Origin: Marinirhabdus sp050859505
GTDB taxonomy: Bacteria; Bacteroidota; Bacteroidia; Flavobacteriales; Flavobacteriaceae
Direction of reading: 5' to 3'
DNA length: 64,000 bases
Assembly: GCF_050859505.1 (NCBI RefSeq)
Contig: NZ_CP193934.1
Span: 3,534,001-3,598,000, forward strand
The notes beneath the pieces are model-generated. The model was not told the origin of the DNA, searched no databases, and worked only from the letters and a program-made list of their open reading frames with translations. Within the stretch, counting starts at the first letter, position 1, and each line of letters begins with the position of its first letter. The translations under genes and the position numbers were made by a program. Of the stretch, positions 7,630-18,600 are shown piece after piece.

Positions 7630-8672
7630 TCGTTTTTAAAAATAAGCTTAGAAATCTTATTACGTCCGCTGGCAAAAGCTAAGGTATCGTTTACAAATTC
7701 AATAGCATAAAAACCTTCTGACGAAAGTGCTGACCAGGTTTCTCCTTGATCTGGGCTGTAAGAAATTCCGGGTGAGCCAACGGCCACAATACCCTTTCCA
7801 TTACTACCAGGAACAAACCGTACCGAGGATCTGTATCCCGGACCTTTACCGTTGCTTATTAACTTCCATGTTTTTCCACCATCTTTGGTGATAGCTTTAT
7901 TGCCTTCGTTAAATGCTTGATCTTCCCAATTACCTCCAAAAATAACACCCGTTGTCTCATCAAAGAAATCTACGCTATAAATACCTGTCATTGCTTTTCC
8001 CTGAATAATGGGAGTTTCAAAAACTTCCCAAGTAGCTCCTTTATCGCCAGAATGAAAAATACGAGCGCGCTTCCCGCCAGAAACAATCCAAGCGTGATTA
8101 CCGTGCAAGGCAATATTGGAGTTACTTGCCGCGAAAGCTGCTTCGCCTTTTTCAGTTTTAGGTAATTTGTCACAAGGGATTTTCGTCCACGTATTTCCAC
8201 CATTTCTGGTTATGATTATTGAAAGGCATCCATCTGTAGGATCCCCCATGGCAATTCCTTCTTTGTCGTCCCAAAATGCCATGGCATCGTAGAAAACAGT
8301 TGGGGACTCTTCTACATAAACCTCTTCAATATTTGTAGCTTCCCTGTTGTTTACACCTATTTTATAGAGTACCGCAGGATTTGAAATACTCAAAACAAAT
8401 ACAGCTTTATTGGTTTTGGCAATGGATCGAAATGCCAAAATAGAATCTTCATAATGAATTGTTGCCAATTTAGGTATGTTGTGATCAATGAGTCCTACCC
8501 TACCATTATTAGCAGCAAACCAAACTGCATTTTCGTCTAAAGGAGTGATGGCTCTTATACTCAAGCTATCTGTAAAAACAGGTTCAATTTGTACTGAAGT
8601 AAAGGTATTTTCAGATTCTGAAGAACAAGAGACTGTTAGGGCAACAGCTAACAGCAGGTATAAAATTCGCAT
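7626..8672 (-). CDS. BNR/YCF48-like repeat lipoprotein
   Basis: The 348-residue protein starts with a lipoprotein signal (LLLAVALTVSCSSES), with the acylated cysteine at about residue 16. The mature part has repeated blades with the Asp-box pattern, such as SIIITRNGGNTWTKI, IFHSGDKGATWEVF, AITKDGGKTWKLI and SYSPDQGETWSAL. This indicates a beta-propeller of the sialidase-BNR or photosystem II assembly factor (Ycf48) fold. In Flavobacteriia such proteins are often called oxidoreductases without proof. It is likely an outer-membrane-anchored or periplasmic binding protein. Its ligand is unknown. Confidence 0.8.
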   Translation of the reverse strand: MRILYLLLAVALTVSCSSESENTFTSVQIEPVFTDSLSIRAITPLDENAVWFAANNGRVGLIDHNIPKLATIHYEDSILAFRSIAKTNKAVFVLSISNPAVLYKIGVNNREATNIEEVYVEESPTVFYDAMAFWDDKEGIAMGDPTDGCLSIIITRNGGNTWTKIPCDKLPKTEKGEAAFAASNSNIALHGNHAWIVSGGKRARIFHSGDKGATWEVFETPIIQGKAMTGIYSVDFFDETTGVIFGGNWEDQAFNEGNKAITKDGGKTWKLISNGKGPGYRSSVRFVPGSNGKGIVAVGSPGISYSPDQGETWSALSSEGFYAIEFVNDTLAFASGRNKISKLIFKND

Positions 8673-8718
8673 ACTAAAAAGGTTTTTTCAAAAGTAATTA
8701 AAACCAAGTGATTATAGT

Positions 8719-8726
8719 ACCTTTGC
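8719..8726 (+). promoter_or_regulatory. -7 promoter box for rsmB
   Basis: TACCTTTG is an exact TAnnTTTG match, 50 nt upstream of the rsmB ATG at 8777. It lies inside a longer open frame that could be read from 8708. This argues that translation starts at 8777, not at the upstream ATG. Confidence 0.6.
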
Positions 8727-8776
8727 ACCTTCGTATTCCAAGGCATTTTGCTTTGGAATCATTCAATTTTTTAAAG

Positions 8777-9985
8777 ATGAAATTACACAGAAACCTTGTA
8801 TTCGCTACCATAGATTCGCTTGATTTAATTTTCAATGAAAACAAACAGGCAGACAAGGTATTACGCAATACATTAAAACGTGATAAACGTTGGGGCGCCC
8901 GCGATCGGGGTTTTATTGCTGAAACTACATACGACATTGTACGTTGGAAACGCCTTTATGCCGAAATCGCCGAAGTAAAAGCGCCGTATAGCCGCCCAAA
9001 TCTTTTCAGACTATTTACAGTTTGGGCTACTCTTAACGGAATTAAAATTCCAGATTGGCCACAATTTGAAGATACCCCTACAAGACGTATTAAAGGTAGG
9101 TTTGATGAAGCTATTAAAACACGTGCCCTGCGTGAGTCTATTCCAGATTGGTTAGATGCGTTGGGTGAAAAAGAATTAGGGAAATTATGGGACAAAGAAA
9201 TTGCCGCTCTTAATAACCAGGCAGCCGTTATTATTAGAACCAATGCATTAAAGACTACTGTAAAAGAGTTGCAAAATTCTCTATTTGATGTAGATGTTGA
9301 AACAGCTACAATTAAAGGATATCCTCATGCCTTACAATTAAAAGAACGTTCCAATATTTTTAGTACTGAACCTTTCAAGAACGGTTGGTTTGAAGTACAG
9401 GATGCGTCTTCTCAACGGGTGGCACAGATATTAAACCCGGAACCAGGAATGCGTATAATAGACGCTTGTGCGGGTGCGGGTGGAAAAAGCTTACACATTG
9501 CTTCGTTAATGGAAAACAAGGGACAGGTAGTCTCTATGGACATTTACCAAAGCAAGCTTACTGAATTAAAGCGTAGAGCCCGTAGAAATGGTATTCACAA
9601 TATCGAAACCCGCTTGATAGATTCTTCCAAAGCGATTAAGAAATTAGTAGGTAAAGGTGACAAGGTTTTAATTGATGCTCCCTGTTCTGGTCTCGGTGTG
9701 TTGAAACGGAATCCAGATAGTAAATGGAAGTTAAATCCTGAAAGAATTCAGAATATCAAGGATACACAACGTGAGTTGTTGGATTCGTATTCTAGAATGG
9801 TGAAAGAGGGTGGACAGCTGGTATACGCTACCTGTTCCATATTACCTTCAGAAAATACCGATCAGGTAAAAGCGTTTCTAAAACGAGACGAAGGAAAAGA
9901 CTTCACATTAGTTTTGGAGGAGAAGATTTATGCTCACAAAACCGGATTTGATGGTTTTTATATTGCACTGCTTCAGAAGAAGTAA
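8777..9985 (+). CDS. rsmB: 16S rRNA (cytosine-C5) methyltransferase, RsmB-like
   Basis: The enzyme methylates a cytosine of 16S rRNA using S-adenosylmethionine. From the ATG at 8777 it has 402 residues. An N-terminal NusB-like helical domain covers about residues 1-140. The RsmB/NOP methyltransferase core has SAM-binding motif I IIDACAGAGGKS at about 226, motif IV DAPCSGLGVL with Cys303, and motif VI YATCSILPSEN with the likely nucleophile Cys353. I chose 8777 because the conserved N-terminus (MKLHRNLVFATIDSL) begins there and a promoter box lies within the longer reading. The gene appears monocistronic, ending in a strong shared terminator. Confidence 0.88.
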   Translation: MKLHRNLVFATIDSLDLIFNENKQADKVLRNTLKRDKRWGARDRGFIAETTYDIVRWKRLYAEIAEVKAPYSRPNLFRLFTVWATLNGIKIPDWPQFEDTPTRRIKGRFDEAIKTRALRESIPDWLDALGEKELGKLWDKEIAALNNQAAVIIRTNALKTTVKELQNSLFDVDVETATIKGYPHALQLKERSNIFSTEPFKNGWFEVQDASSQRVAQILNPEPGMRIIDACAGAGGKSLHIASLMENKGQVVSMDIYQSKLTELKRRARRNGIHNIETRLIDSSKAIKKLVGKGDKVLIDAPCSGLGVLKRNPDSKWKLNPERIQNIKDTQRELLDSYSRMVKEGGQLVYATCSILPSENTDQVKAFLKRDEGKDFTLVLEEKIYAHKTGFDGFYIALLQKK

Positions 9986-10005
9986 TTCTTTAAACGTATG
10001 AAATA

Positions 10006-10035
10006 AAAAAGAGCGGGCACTTGCCCGCTCTTTTT
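10006..10035. terminator. Bidirectional intrinsic terminator between rsmB and a T9SS protein gene
   Basis: A GC-rich stem, GAGCGGGC at 10011-10018 with GCCCGCTC at 10023-10030, has a 4-nt loop. It is flanked by A5 and T5, which extend the pairing. It lies between convergent genes and can serve both strands. Confidence 0.88.
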
Positions 10036-10061
10036 AGTATTAAAATATCTAATCTCAATAA

Positions 10062-12986
10062 TTATTTTACTATAATTCTAGCTGTTTTAGAGGTGGTGGT
10101 CGATTGTCCACCAATTTTAATAAGATAAACTCCGCTAGACATATTGCCCATATCTAAAGATGCTTTGTAAGAGTTTCCTACCTTAGGAAGTGATTTCTCA
10201 AAACCAACATCTTGACCCAGCATATTGTATACAGCCATAAACACTCCTTCTTCAAATGTTGTGTTTAAGGTAATATCAAATTTATTTTCACCTAAAGAAA
10301 CAACTACTAAATCAGAATTTGAAATAGCAAAATCATTTACTCCAAGTACACCAATATTAACTTTATAGTCCTCGGTTTCTCCAAATTGAGTAGACGTACA
10401 AGCATTTACTGGTACCGGACCGTCATAGTTACTCTTCAAACGCATAAGGTGCTCTCCACTTTGAGCGCCACTAGGAATTACTAAATCTATAGTTTCTGTA
10501 AAAGTTCCAGCTCCTTGCCCTGGAGCAATAACTACATTTCCAGCTACTAATTCGCCTGAAGAAAAATTGAAATCGTCATTGAAATCGATCCAAACTCTTA
10601 CATTTTGATCACCTCTTTCTGTGGTAATCGTAAGACTATTTGTAGTGCCACTTCCTAAATTAGCAATTTGATCGATAAAATTACCGTATCCTTCACATCC
10701 AGAAGTATTGTTTATTTCAGCAATAGAAACTAGTCTGAAGCCATCACCATTACTACAGTCTATTGATGGCACGCATAAAATGTTTTCTACTACGACGCTA
10801 GCAACATTATTTGATGGTTGTTGATCACCTCCCAGTAGGGTAGTTACTTCAATCGTATACGATCCTGGATTTGTTAAGTCTGCATCTGCGTCAAAGCTAA
10901 AGCTAACCGACTCTTCAGAACCAATACTTGCTGCAAACGTTTCTATAACAGGTGTGCCGCCATTAATAGTATACTGTAAATCAAAACCTGACTGTGGATT
11001 TACCCCAAAGTTTTTAAGATCTACAGTTACGGTTTGCATTCCAATACCTGAACCACTCATAGGAGAGGTAATTGCCTCAACTCCTACATCAGTTGCGAAT
11101 AGATTAGTTACTACTTTAGTGACACTATTATTATTACTAAATTGATCACCAGCTAAATTTGTTGAAACTTCAATAGAATAACTATCTCCAACTGTAGAAA
11201 GATCTAACATTTGTCCAAATGTGAATGTTTCTGATGAATTAGCTGCAATAGTACCTGTGAAGGTTTCAGTAGCCTCTAAGCTTCCATCTAATCTTAACTC
11301 AACAGGAAATCCTGTTTGTGGTGTAGTTCCGAAGTTTCGTAACGTAACCTCAACAGTTTCGCTATTTGTCAATGCACCGTTAGAAGGTTGTTCGATTGAC
11401 ACAGCTCCTAAATCTAAGGCAAAACCATTACTTATTTTGAAAGAAGCAATTCGGGTTGCCCAAAAATTATTAGACGAAAAGTAATCACTGGTATACCAGA
11501 ACGTAAAGTTATCAGGATCCATCGTCATATGAGAATAATCCCCATATCTATGAAAGTTGCTCCGAACTCCCGGCCCGTTAATAATAACTGTTTCTGCTAC
11601 CGTCATTTGACCTAGAGGATCGCCATTAAATCGTCCTGTATACCGTAAAGAAGGAGCCAATGTAGTACTTCCTGTTGTATAGGCTAAACCTATATTTCCA
11701 TTAATATCCATAGCACTACTACTCATAACACGACTATGTCCATCGGCAATTGAGAATGTACCTTCTTGAAAAATACTCCAATCGTTTACTGCATCGTTAC
11801 GAAGTTCAATCCAACGAATTCCTCCTGTTTCATTATTATCTATAAAAGTATTAAAGGTAATTAACCAAGAATTATGCCCTGCGAAAGGTCTATAGTTTGC
11901 TGAATATGAGATAATACCTCCGTGGGCTGCTAATCGTTGATTAGTTCCTGGCTGTCTTAATGCACCATTACCATTACCAAATAACTCACCAGCATCGAAA
12001 GGGTCAGTTGCAATTTCAAGTGGGTTTGAAATGGTTGAATTGTTAACATTATTCCAATCCATAACAATTTCCCAAACTTTTAAATGGTCAAAAGCAACGC
12101 CATTCCAAGCATCATCCTGTAAGTAAGTGATATATCCAGGCTCTGAAGTATCGATAGTATTTCCTAATAAATTAGCAGCAACAGGACTTTTTACTTGGTT
12201 AGGATTTACAACTACTTGTGGAAGTGTAAAAATAAGTATTTGTGGATTTGGCCCACCAGCAAGCATTACATCACGTTCCATGGCAAAACCTCTTGTAGTA
12301 AAACCACCAAGGTTCACAGTTCCATAGTATGCATCATGCCATACGGAATATTTTGGGTAATCTGGCAAACTAGAAAATGCGTATTGATAAACATTGTAAG
12401 CTCCACCTGGATCATTCGTTTCTGAAACACCAATAGCCAATGAGTTACCTCCACCAACGCTACCAAATTCACTTACAACCCATCTATCGGCAAGTTGATC
12501 ATACAGTACAATTGGATCTCCATTATTAGAAGGTATTCCCAAAAAGTTGGCAAGACTTACAGGGCCTACTTCTACGTTACCTAGCTTATCAAATATTTTT
12601 ACCAAAGAGTTAACCGAATGCACGTAGTGATTAGGACCTACTGCTCCTGTTGGATCTGGTGGTGCAAATCCAGATTCAGAATTCGAAGATCCAAGAAAAT
12701 TTTGTTCAAGTGGCATTACGTTAATACTCCCGTTTTCAGTTTGTAAGTTAGAAATTACAGTAGTCGTATTGTTTAATTGAATAGGAGTTATAGACTCATT
12801 AGGAACAATCGTAATTGGGGTACTTGGATTAGGATTGTAAGGGTTTAAGACGGCATAGTCCCTTAGAGGGATTGTTTTACCGATAAAGGTTCCAACAATG
12901 ATTTCATCTGGCGGAAATGTTTCCTGTGCAAATAACATTGTGGTTGCAATAAGGCCTAAGGCCAATACATAGAATTTTTTCTTCAT
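10062..12986 (-). CDS. T9SS-secreted multidomain protein with CARDB and GEVED domains
   Basis: The protein has 974 residues if started at the ATG with CAT at 12984-12986, where the signal peptide KKKFYVLALGLIATTMLFAQ begins; nine extra residues are possible upstream. After a linker comes a large domain with PPDPTGAVGPNHYVHSVNS and DPIVLYDQLADRWVVSEF, probably a propeller-like surface domain. Two CARDB-like repeats follow (DLGAVSIEQPSNG..., DVGVEAITSPMSG...), then a GEVED domain (VRVWIDFNDDFNF). The last 80 residues are a type A T9SS sorting domain ending in KTARIIVK. It should be exported across the outer membrane. It is paralogous to the next gene upstream. The function is unknown; adhesion or a cell-surface role is a guess. 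Confidence 0.85.
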   Translation of the reverse strand: MKKKFYVLALGLIATTMLFAQETFPPDEIIVGTFIGKTIPLRDYAVLNPYNPNPSTPITIVPNESITPIQLNNTTTVISNLQTENGSINVMPLEQNFLGSSNSESGFAPPDPTGAVGPNHYVHSVNSLVKIFDKLGNVEVGPVSLANFLGIPSNNGDPIVLYDQLADRWVVSEFGSVGGGNSLAIGVSETNDPGGAYNVYQYAFSSLPDYPKYSVWHDAYYGTVNLGGFTTRGFAMERDVMLAGGPNPQILIFTLPQVVVNPNQVKSPVAANLLGNTIDTSEPGYITYLQDDAWNGVAFDHLKVWEIVMDWNNVNNSTISNPLEIATDPFDAGELFGNGNGALRQPGTNQRLAAHGGIISYSANYRPFAGHNSWLITFNTFIDNNETGGIRWIELRNDAVNDWSIFQEGTFSIADGHSRVMSSSAMDINGNIGLAYTTGSTTLAPSLRYTGRFNGDPLGQMTVAETVIINGPGVRSNFHRYGDYSHMTMDPDNFTFWYTSDYFSSNNFWATRIASFKISNGFALDLGAVSIEQPSNGALTNSETVEVTLRNFGTTPQTGFPVELRLDGSLEATETFTGTIAANSSETFTFGQMLDLSTVGDSYSIEVSTNLAGDQFSNNNSVTKVVTNLFATDVGVEAITSPMSGSGIGMQTVTVDLKNFGVNPQSGFDLQYTINGGTPVIETFAASIGSEESVSFSFDADADLTNPGSYTIEVTTLLGGDQQPSNNVASVVVENILCVPSIDCSNGDGFRLVSIAEINNTSGCEGYGNFIDQIANLGSGTTNSLTITTERGDQNVRVWIDFNDDFNFSSGELVAGNVVIAPGQGAGTFTETIDLVIPSGAQSGEHLMRLKSNYDGPVPVNACTSTQFGETEDYKVNIGVLGVNDFAISNSDLVVVSLGENKFDITLNTTFEEGVFMAVYNMLGQDVGFEKSLPKVGNSYKASLDMGNMSSGVYLIKIGGQSTTTSKTARIIVK

Positions 12987-13182
12987 TTTTAATTTTTTTT
13001 TTAGAATGGTCAATATAGTGAATTTTCAGATAACATAGTCTAGTAAGACACTAGAAGTTAGCCCACTGTAAGCATACCCTTTTTCAGGTTTGCGTTTAAA
13101 AATAGTTTAATTTGTAACCCCAAAATAAACAAAAGAAAGCGTAGACATAATTCTGGCTTATCATTTTTTTATCTCTTAAATA

Positions 13183-13224
13183 GAACAAAAAAAAAAGGAC
13201 ATTCATAGGTATGAATGTCCTTTT
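13183..13224 (-). terminator. Terminator of the upstream T9SS paralogue
   Basis: A perfect 14-bp stem (13193-13206 with 13211-13224) has a 4-nt loop. On the minus strand it is followed by a run of T, seen as A at 13183-13192 on the plus strand. It lies 20 nt past the stop codon of the gene at 13245-15404. Confidence 0.88.
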
Positions 13225-13244
13225 CGTAAAATTATTTTATTACT

Positions 13245-15404
13245 TTATTTTACCAAAATCTTCTTACTCATAGTAGTAGATCCATTTTGGATTTGAACGA
13301 TATAAACTCCTGCGGCTTTCGTGTTCATATTCACTAGCGCTTTATATCCACTGCTATCCTTATTTAAAGAACCGTTGAAAATCTGCTTCCCAGTGTAATC
13401 ATATAAAATATAATCTACATCACCATAGTCTGCAGTAGTTGAAAGAAAAATTTCATAGGTTCTATCTGTAGTTGGATAGATTAACAAATTTCTATTCACA
13501 AACGATGGATCGTTAGTTCCTAAAATCGTTTCTTCTTGAACGTATTTAAAAACAAATTCATTGTTCTCGTCATACGTATCTCCTGCTAAAACAGCTGTTC
13601 CAGACACTAAATAATCTCCTGCAGCAGAAAGGTCTACCGTTTCACTAAAAACGTGAATCGCTCTTTCTCCGGGAGCCAAGGTTCCTGTATATGTATCTGT
13701 GGTAATTAAAGTACCATTTACTCTTAATTCTATATCAAAACCCGTTTGACTGTTGGTACCAAAGTTAGAAACTTGTGCCTGAATGGTTTCAGCATTTGTG
13801 AAAGGCCCTTCATACAATGGGCTTGCAAACGCATAAACACCTACATCGTTTGCTTCTGCAGTTCCTAGGGTAAATGAAGCTACTCTTGTTTTCCAAAAAT
13901 TATTTGTAGGTCCTATATACTCACCAGTATACCAATATGTAAGGTTATCTATATCCATAGTCATTTGAGCATAATCCCCAAATCTATTAAATGTATTTAC
14001 CCCCCCTTCTCCATCAACAATAGTGGTTTCTGGAAAAGTCATGGTTCCTAATGGATCTGTTGCCATTCTACCCGTGTAACGTATTCCTGGAAATGTACTC
14101 GTACCAGAGACATTGTATGCCAAGGCAATATTACCGTCTTTATCTATACCCATACTTCCCATAAAACGGTTCGCATTATCTGCTATAGAATAAGTTCCTT
14201 CTTGGAATACTACAAATGGTCCGTTTCCAATATTTCTAAGTTCTATCCATCTAATAGCTCCTTTTTGAGAACCTACATCGGAGTTAAAATTTACCAACAA
14301 TGAGTTATGTGTATCAAAGCTTCTGTAATTCGCCATATAAGAGATTACACCAGAGATACCATCAATTCTTTGTCCAGTTCCTGGTTGATTAAAATCTCCA
14401 ACACCAAAACCATTAAAGAAACTATCAAAAGGCTGTACTGGAATTTCAGCTGGAGCAGAAATAGTACTACTTCCATCAAAATCTAAGTCTATTGTCCATA
14501 TTTTCAAGTGGTCTACAGTCACTCCACTCCAGGCATCATCCTGAAGATAAACGATATATCCCGGCGCATCTGCTGGTGCTACTCTACCTAATAAATTTGC
14601 TGGTTCTGGACTAAATACTGTCGCAGGGTTTCTCACAACTCCTGGAAGGGTAAATCCAACTAAAGCAGGATCTTCACCACCTCTAAGCATAACCTCTCTA
14701 TCAAATGCATACGTAGTTTGACCACCCTTATTCGCAGTTAAAAAATAGGCGTTAGGCCACACACTGTAATGTGGGTAATCTGGAAATGAAGATAAAGGAT
14801 ACTGGTATACATAATATGTACCCGTTGGATCTGGTGTTGTAGAAACTGCAATCAATAAGGCATTATTAGAAACACGAAATTGACTCACAAAAAAACGATC
14901 TGCTAATTGATCATACATTATAATAGGATCGCCATTCCCTGAAGTTCCAAAAAAAGTATTTAAGCTAACTGGACCTACTAAGGTATTACCTTGCTTATCA
15001 AATATTTTTACACTTAAATTTACTGCAGTTACATAATGGTCTGGGCCTACTGCTCCAGAAGGATCTGGCGGAGCCGCTCCTCCAGCCTCAGCTACAGTAA
15101 TCCCGTCAAAATTTAAATCTAAATTTTTTTGTCCATAAAGTGGTGGCTCCGTTTGCACTAAGGGATCAAACCCATCTGGCGAACCATCGTCGGTAAGTCC
15201 ACCTGTGTAGGTGAATCTTTGGTCTATTCTAAATTGATCGGTTATTTCTTCTGTAAATAAAGGAGCGGTGGGCGCATCTCTCAATGGCTGGGACTCACCT
15301 AGATATGTTCCTTGGGTAACAATCACAGGAGGAAAATTTTCTTGCGCAAAAGCTAGTGTACCAAAACACGCAACAACAAGAATGAGTAGAAATTTCTTTT
15401 TCAT
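13245..15404 (-). CDS. T9SS-secreted protein, paralogue of its downstream neighbour
   Basis: The 719-residue secreted protein has signal peptide KKKFLLILVVACFGTLAFAQ. Its main domain shares PPDPSGAVGPDHYVTAVNLS, KIFDKQGNTLVGPVSL, DPIIMYDQLADRFFVSQF and FWKTRVASF with the 974-residue neighbour. One CARDB-like repeat follows at about residues 530-625, then a T9SS type A sorting domain ending in MSKKILVK. It lacks the GEVED domain and second CARDB repeat of its paralogue. The two genes are tandem on the minus strand, but a strong terminator separates them. They look like a duplication with later domain gain or loss. Function unknown; cell-surface location is supported by the tail. Confidence 0.85.
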   Translation of the reverse strand: MKKKFLLILVVACFGTLAFAQENFPPVIVTQGTYLGESQPLRDAPTAPLFTEEITDQFRIDQRFTYTGGLTDDGSPDGFDPLVQTEPPLYGQKNLDLNFDGITVAEAGGAAPPDPSGAVGPDHYVTAVNLSVKIFDKQGNTLVGPVSLNTFFGTSGNGDPIIMYDQLADRFFVSQFRVSNNALLIAVSTTPDPTGTYYVYQYPLSSFPDYPHYSVWPNAYFLTANKGGQTTYAFDREVMLRGGEDPALVGFTLPGVVRNPATVFSPEPANLLGRVAPADAPGYIVYLQDDAWSGVTVDHLKIWTIDLDFDGSSTISAPAEIPVQPFDSFFNGFGVGDFNQPGTGQRIDGISGVISYMANYRSFDTHNSLLVNFNSDVGSQKGAIRWIELRNIGNGPFVVFQEGTYSIADNANRFMGSMGIDKDGNIALAYNVSGTSTFPGIRYTGRMATDPLGTMTFPETTIVDGEGGVNTFNRFGDYAQMTMDIDNLTYWYTGEYIGPTNNFWKTRVASFTLGTAEANDVGVYAFASPLYEGPFTNAETIQAQVSNFGTNSQTGFDIELRVNGTLITTDTYTGTLAPGERAIHVFSETVDLSAAGDYLVSGTAVLAGDTYDENNEFVFKYVQEETILGTNDPSFVNRNLLIYPTTDRTYEIFLSTTADYGDVDYILYDYTGKQIFNGSLNKDSSGYKALVNMNTKAAGVYIVQIQNGSTTMSKKILVK

Positions 15405-15581
15405 AATTTATTTTAAATTGATTAACATTTAAAGTATGTCGTTGTAATAGCAAGAACTTACGACAAAATAATGTGGGCGCAATTTACGATAAAATAGACT
15501 AATTAAAAAAATGACCTTTATAGGTGTGGTATGTTCTTTTTAGTTTTAAAATCAAATACAATAAAATAATTTGAAATTTAG

Positions 15582-15589
15582 TATCTTTG
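15582..15589 (+). promoter_or_regulatory. -7 promoter box for purL
   Basis: TATCTTTG is an exact TAnnTTTG match, 55 nt upstream of the purL ATG. The leader between them shows no purine-riboswitch features I could recognise. Confidence 0.6.
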
Positions 15590-15644
15590 CATCTTCAAAA
15601 ACTCGCCTTAGTACATCAAACTTTGGCCTTTAAATTCTAAGCGA

Positions 15645-18600
15645 ATGATCCACTTCTTCGGAAATGCAAAAAACAACATTTTTGCTGTACAAACCCAAGG
15701 GGAAATTACTTCAGAAAATAATCAAAAATTGGTGTGGCTCTTCGGAAACCAACCTAAAGTAGAACAGTCCGCAATTGCGGATTTTTTTATTGGTCCCCGC
15801 GCTGCTATGATAACTCCCTGGAGCACGAATGCCGTTGAAATCACCCAGAACATGGGCATTGAAGGAATTATAAGGATTGAAGAGTTCATACATGCAACCG
15901 AAGATTTCTCAGACTATGACCCCATGCTATTACAGAAATATCCTGCATTAGATCAGGATATTTTTACTATTAATATGATGCCTGAAGGTATTCTAGAAAT
16001 TAGTGATATTGGAGCCTATAATAAAGTCGAAGGATTAGCACTTAACGATGAAGAGGTAATTTACCTTGAAAATCTTGCTACCCGCTTAGGCAGAAAGTTG
16101 ACCGATAGTGAAGTGTTTGGTTTTAGCCAGGCGAATAGTGAACATTGCCGTCATAAAATCTTTAACGGTACTTTTATTATAGATGGTGAAGAAATGCCTT
16201 CTTCACTATTTAAAATGATTAAAAAAACATCCGAAGCACACCCAAATGGTATTGTTTCGGCTTATAAAGACAACGTAGCTTTTGTAAAAGGACCTCAAGC
16301 AACTCAATTTGCTCCCAAAGCTCCAGACGTTCCGGAATATTACGAGACCAAAGAGTTTGATAGTGTTATTTCCATAAAAGCCGAAACACACAATTTCCCA
16401 ACCACCGTAGAACCTTTTAATGGCGCAGCCACAGGAAGTGGTGGAGAAATTAGAGACCGCCTTGCTGGTGGAAAAGGCTCTCTTCCTCTGGCAGGAACCG
16501 CTGTATATATGACATCGTATTCCAGATTAGAAGAAAACCGTCCTTGGGAAAAAGCAATGGAGGAGCGTGATTGGCTATATCAAACTCCCTTAGATATTTT
16601 AATAAAAGCCAGCAATGGTGCTTCAGATTTTGGAAACAAGTTTGGACAGCCATTAATTGCAGGTTCTGTGTTAACTTTTGAGCACCAAGAAGAGACGCGT
16701 AAATTAGGGTTTGATAAAGTAATCATGCTCGCTGGTGGTATTGGCTACGGAAAAGCAGACCAAGCCATCAAAGACGTTCCAAAAAAAGGGGATAAAGTAG
16801 TTATCCTTGGAGGTGAAAACTACCGAATCGGGATGGGAGGCGCTGCCGTCTCTAGTGCAGATACAGGCGAATTCTCTAGCGGAATTGAACTAAACGCCAT
16901 ACAGCGTTCCAATCCAGAAATGCAAAAACGCGCTGCCAATGCCGTACGCGGGATGGTAGAAAGTGATCATAACAGCATCGTTTCCATACACGATCACGGG
17001 GCAGGTGGACACCTCAACTGTTTGAGCGAACTGGTAGAAGAAACGGGTGGAAAAATAGATCTTGACAAACTACCTGTGGGAGATCCAACCCTTTCAGCCA
17101 AAGAAATTATAGGCAACGAATCCCAGGAACGTATGGGATTAGTGATTGCCGAAAAAGATATAGACAAACTGCAACGCATCGCAGATCGTGAACGCTCGCC
17201 TATGTATGAAGTAGGTGAGGTAACAGGCGACTATAAATTTGTTTTTGAGAGCAAAACCACAGGTGCAAAACCCATGGATTTTGAACTGGCCGATATGTTT
17301 GGCAGCTCCCCAAAAACTATTATGAATGATGTTTCAGTAAAAAGAAACTATCCAAACCCAACCTACGAAGCTTCAAAATTAAAAGAATATGTAACTCACG
17401 TATTGCAATTAGAAGCCGTGGCCTGTAAAGACTGGCTTACTAACAAGGTAGACCGCTGTGTAACAGGACGCGTTGCAAAACAACAATGCGCTGGACCTTT
17501 GCAATTGCCACTTAATAATTGCGGTGTCATGGCATTGGATTATAATGGCACAAATGGAGTAGCCACCAGTATTGGGCACTCCCCTATTTCGGGATTGATA
17601 GATCCAGTTGCGGGTGCCAGAAATTCTATTACTGAAGCCTTAACCAATATAGTTTGGGCTCCGTTAGAAGAACAATTAAAAAGTATTTCTCTTTCTGCCA
17701 ACTGGATGTGGCCTTGTAATAACCCTGGCGAAGATGCGCGTTTGTACAAAGCCGTAGAAGCCGTTAGTGAATTTTCTATCGATCTGGGTATTAATGTGCC
17801 TACTGGAAAGGATTCACTCTCCATGAAGCAGAAATATAAGAACGAAGAAGTAATTTCCCCGGGAACGGTGATTATTTCGGCAGCCGGGCATTGTAATGCT
17901 ATTTCGAAGGTGGTAGAACCTGTACTTCAAAAAGAAAAAGGAAGTCTGTACTATATTTCATTTTCGCAGGATACTTTCAAATTAGGTGGTTCGTCATTTG
18001 CACAAACTCTTAATGTAATTGGCAACGAAGCGCCTACGGTAAAAAGCGCTGCCTATGTAAAAACGGTTTTCAACACCCTACAAACATTAATTACTGAAGG
18101 AAGCATAGCCGCGGGACACGATGTAGCATCGGGCGGATTGATCACTACTTTGTTAGAAATGTGCTTTGCAGATTTGAATCTGGGTGCTGAATTGGATCTT
18201 TCAGGATTACATGAAAAAGATACTATAAAAGTATTATTTGCTGAAAACTGTGCCGTCGTAATTCAGGCAGAAAAAGATAGTTCAGTAGAAAAAATGCTTG
18301 CTGAAAACCAAATAGATTTTGTAAAGATTGGTTCTGTAACCGAAACTGAAACGCTGGAAATTACTAATCATTCAGAAAAAGAATCCTTTTCAATTCCTGA
18401 AATGCGTGATATGTGGTACAAGACTTCGTATTTACTAGACAAAAAACAAAGCGGTGTTACCAAGGCAAAGGAACGTTTTAATAATTATAAAGAACAACCC
18501 CTTCAGTATACATTTCCGAAGCACTTTACAGGAAAAAACCCACGTCACCCTGAACCAGGTAATGGTAGCCCAAGAATTAAAGCAGCTATTATTAGAGAAA

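Noticed and set aside
8708..8776. Longer N-terminus for rsmB
   Set aside because: The extra 23 residues contain the promoter box TACCTTTG and are not part of the conserved start.
15590..15644. Purine riboswitch in the purL leader
   Set aside because: The leader is only about 50 nt and shows none of the paired loops of a purine aptamer.
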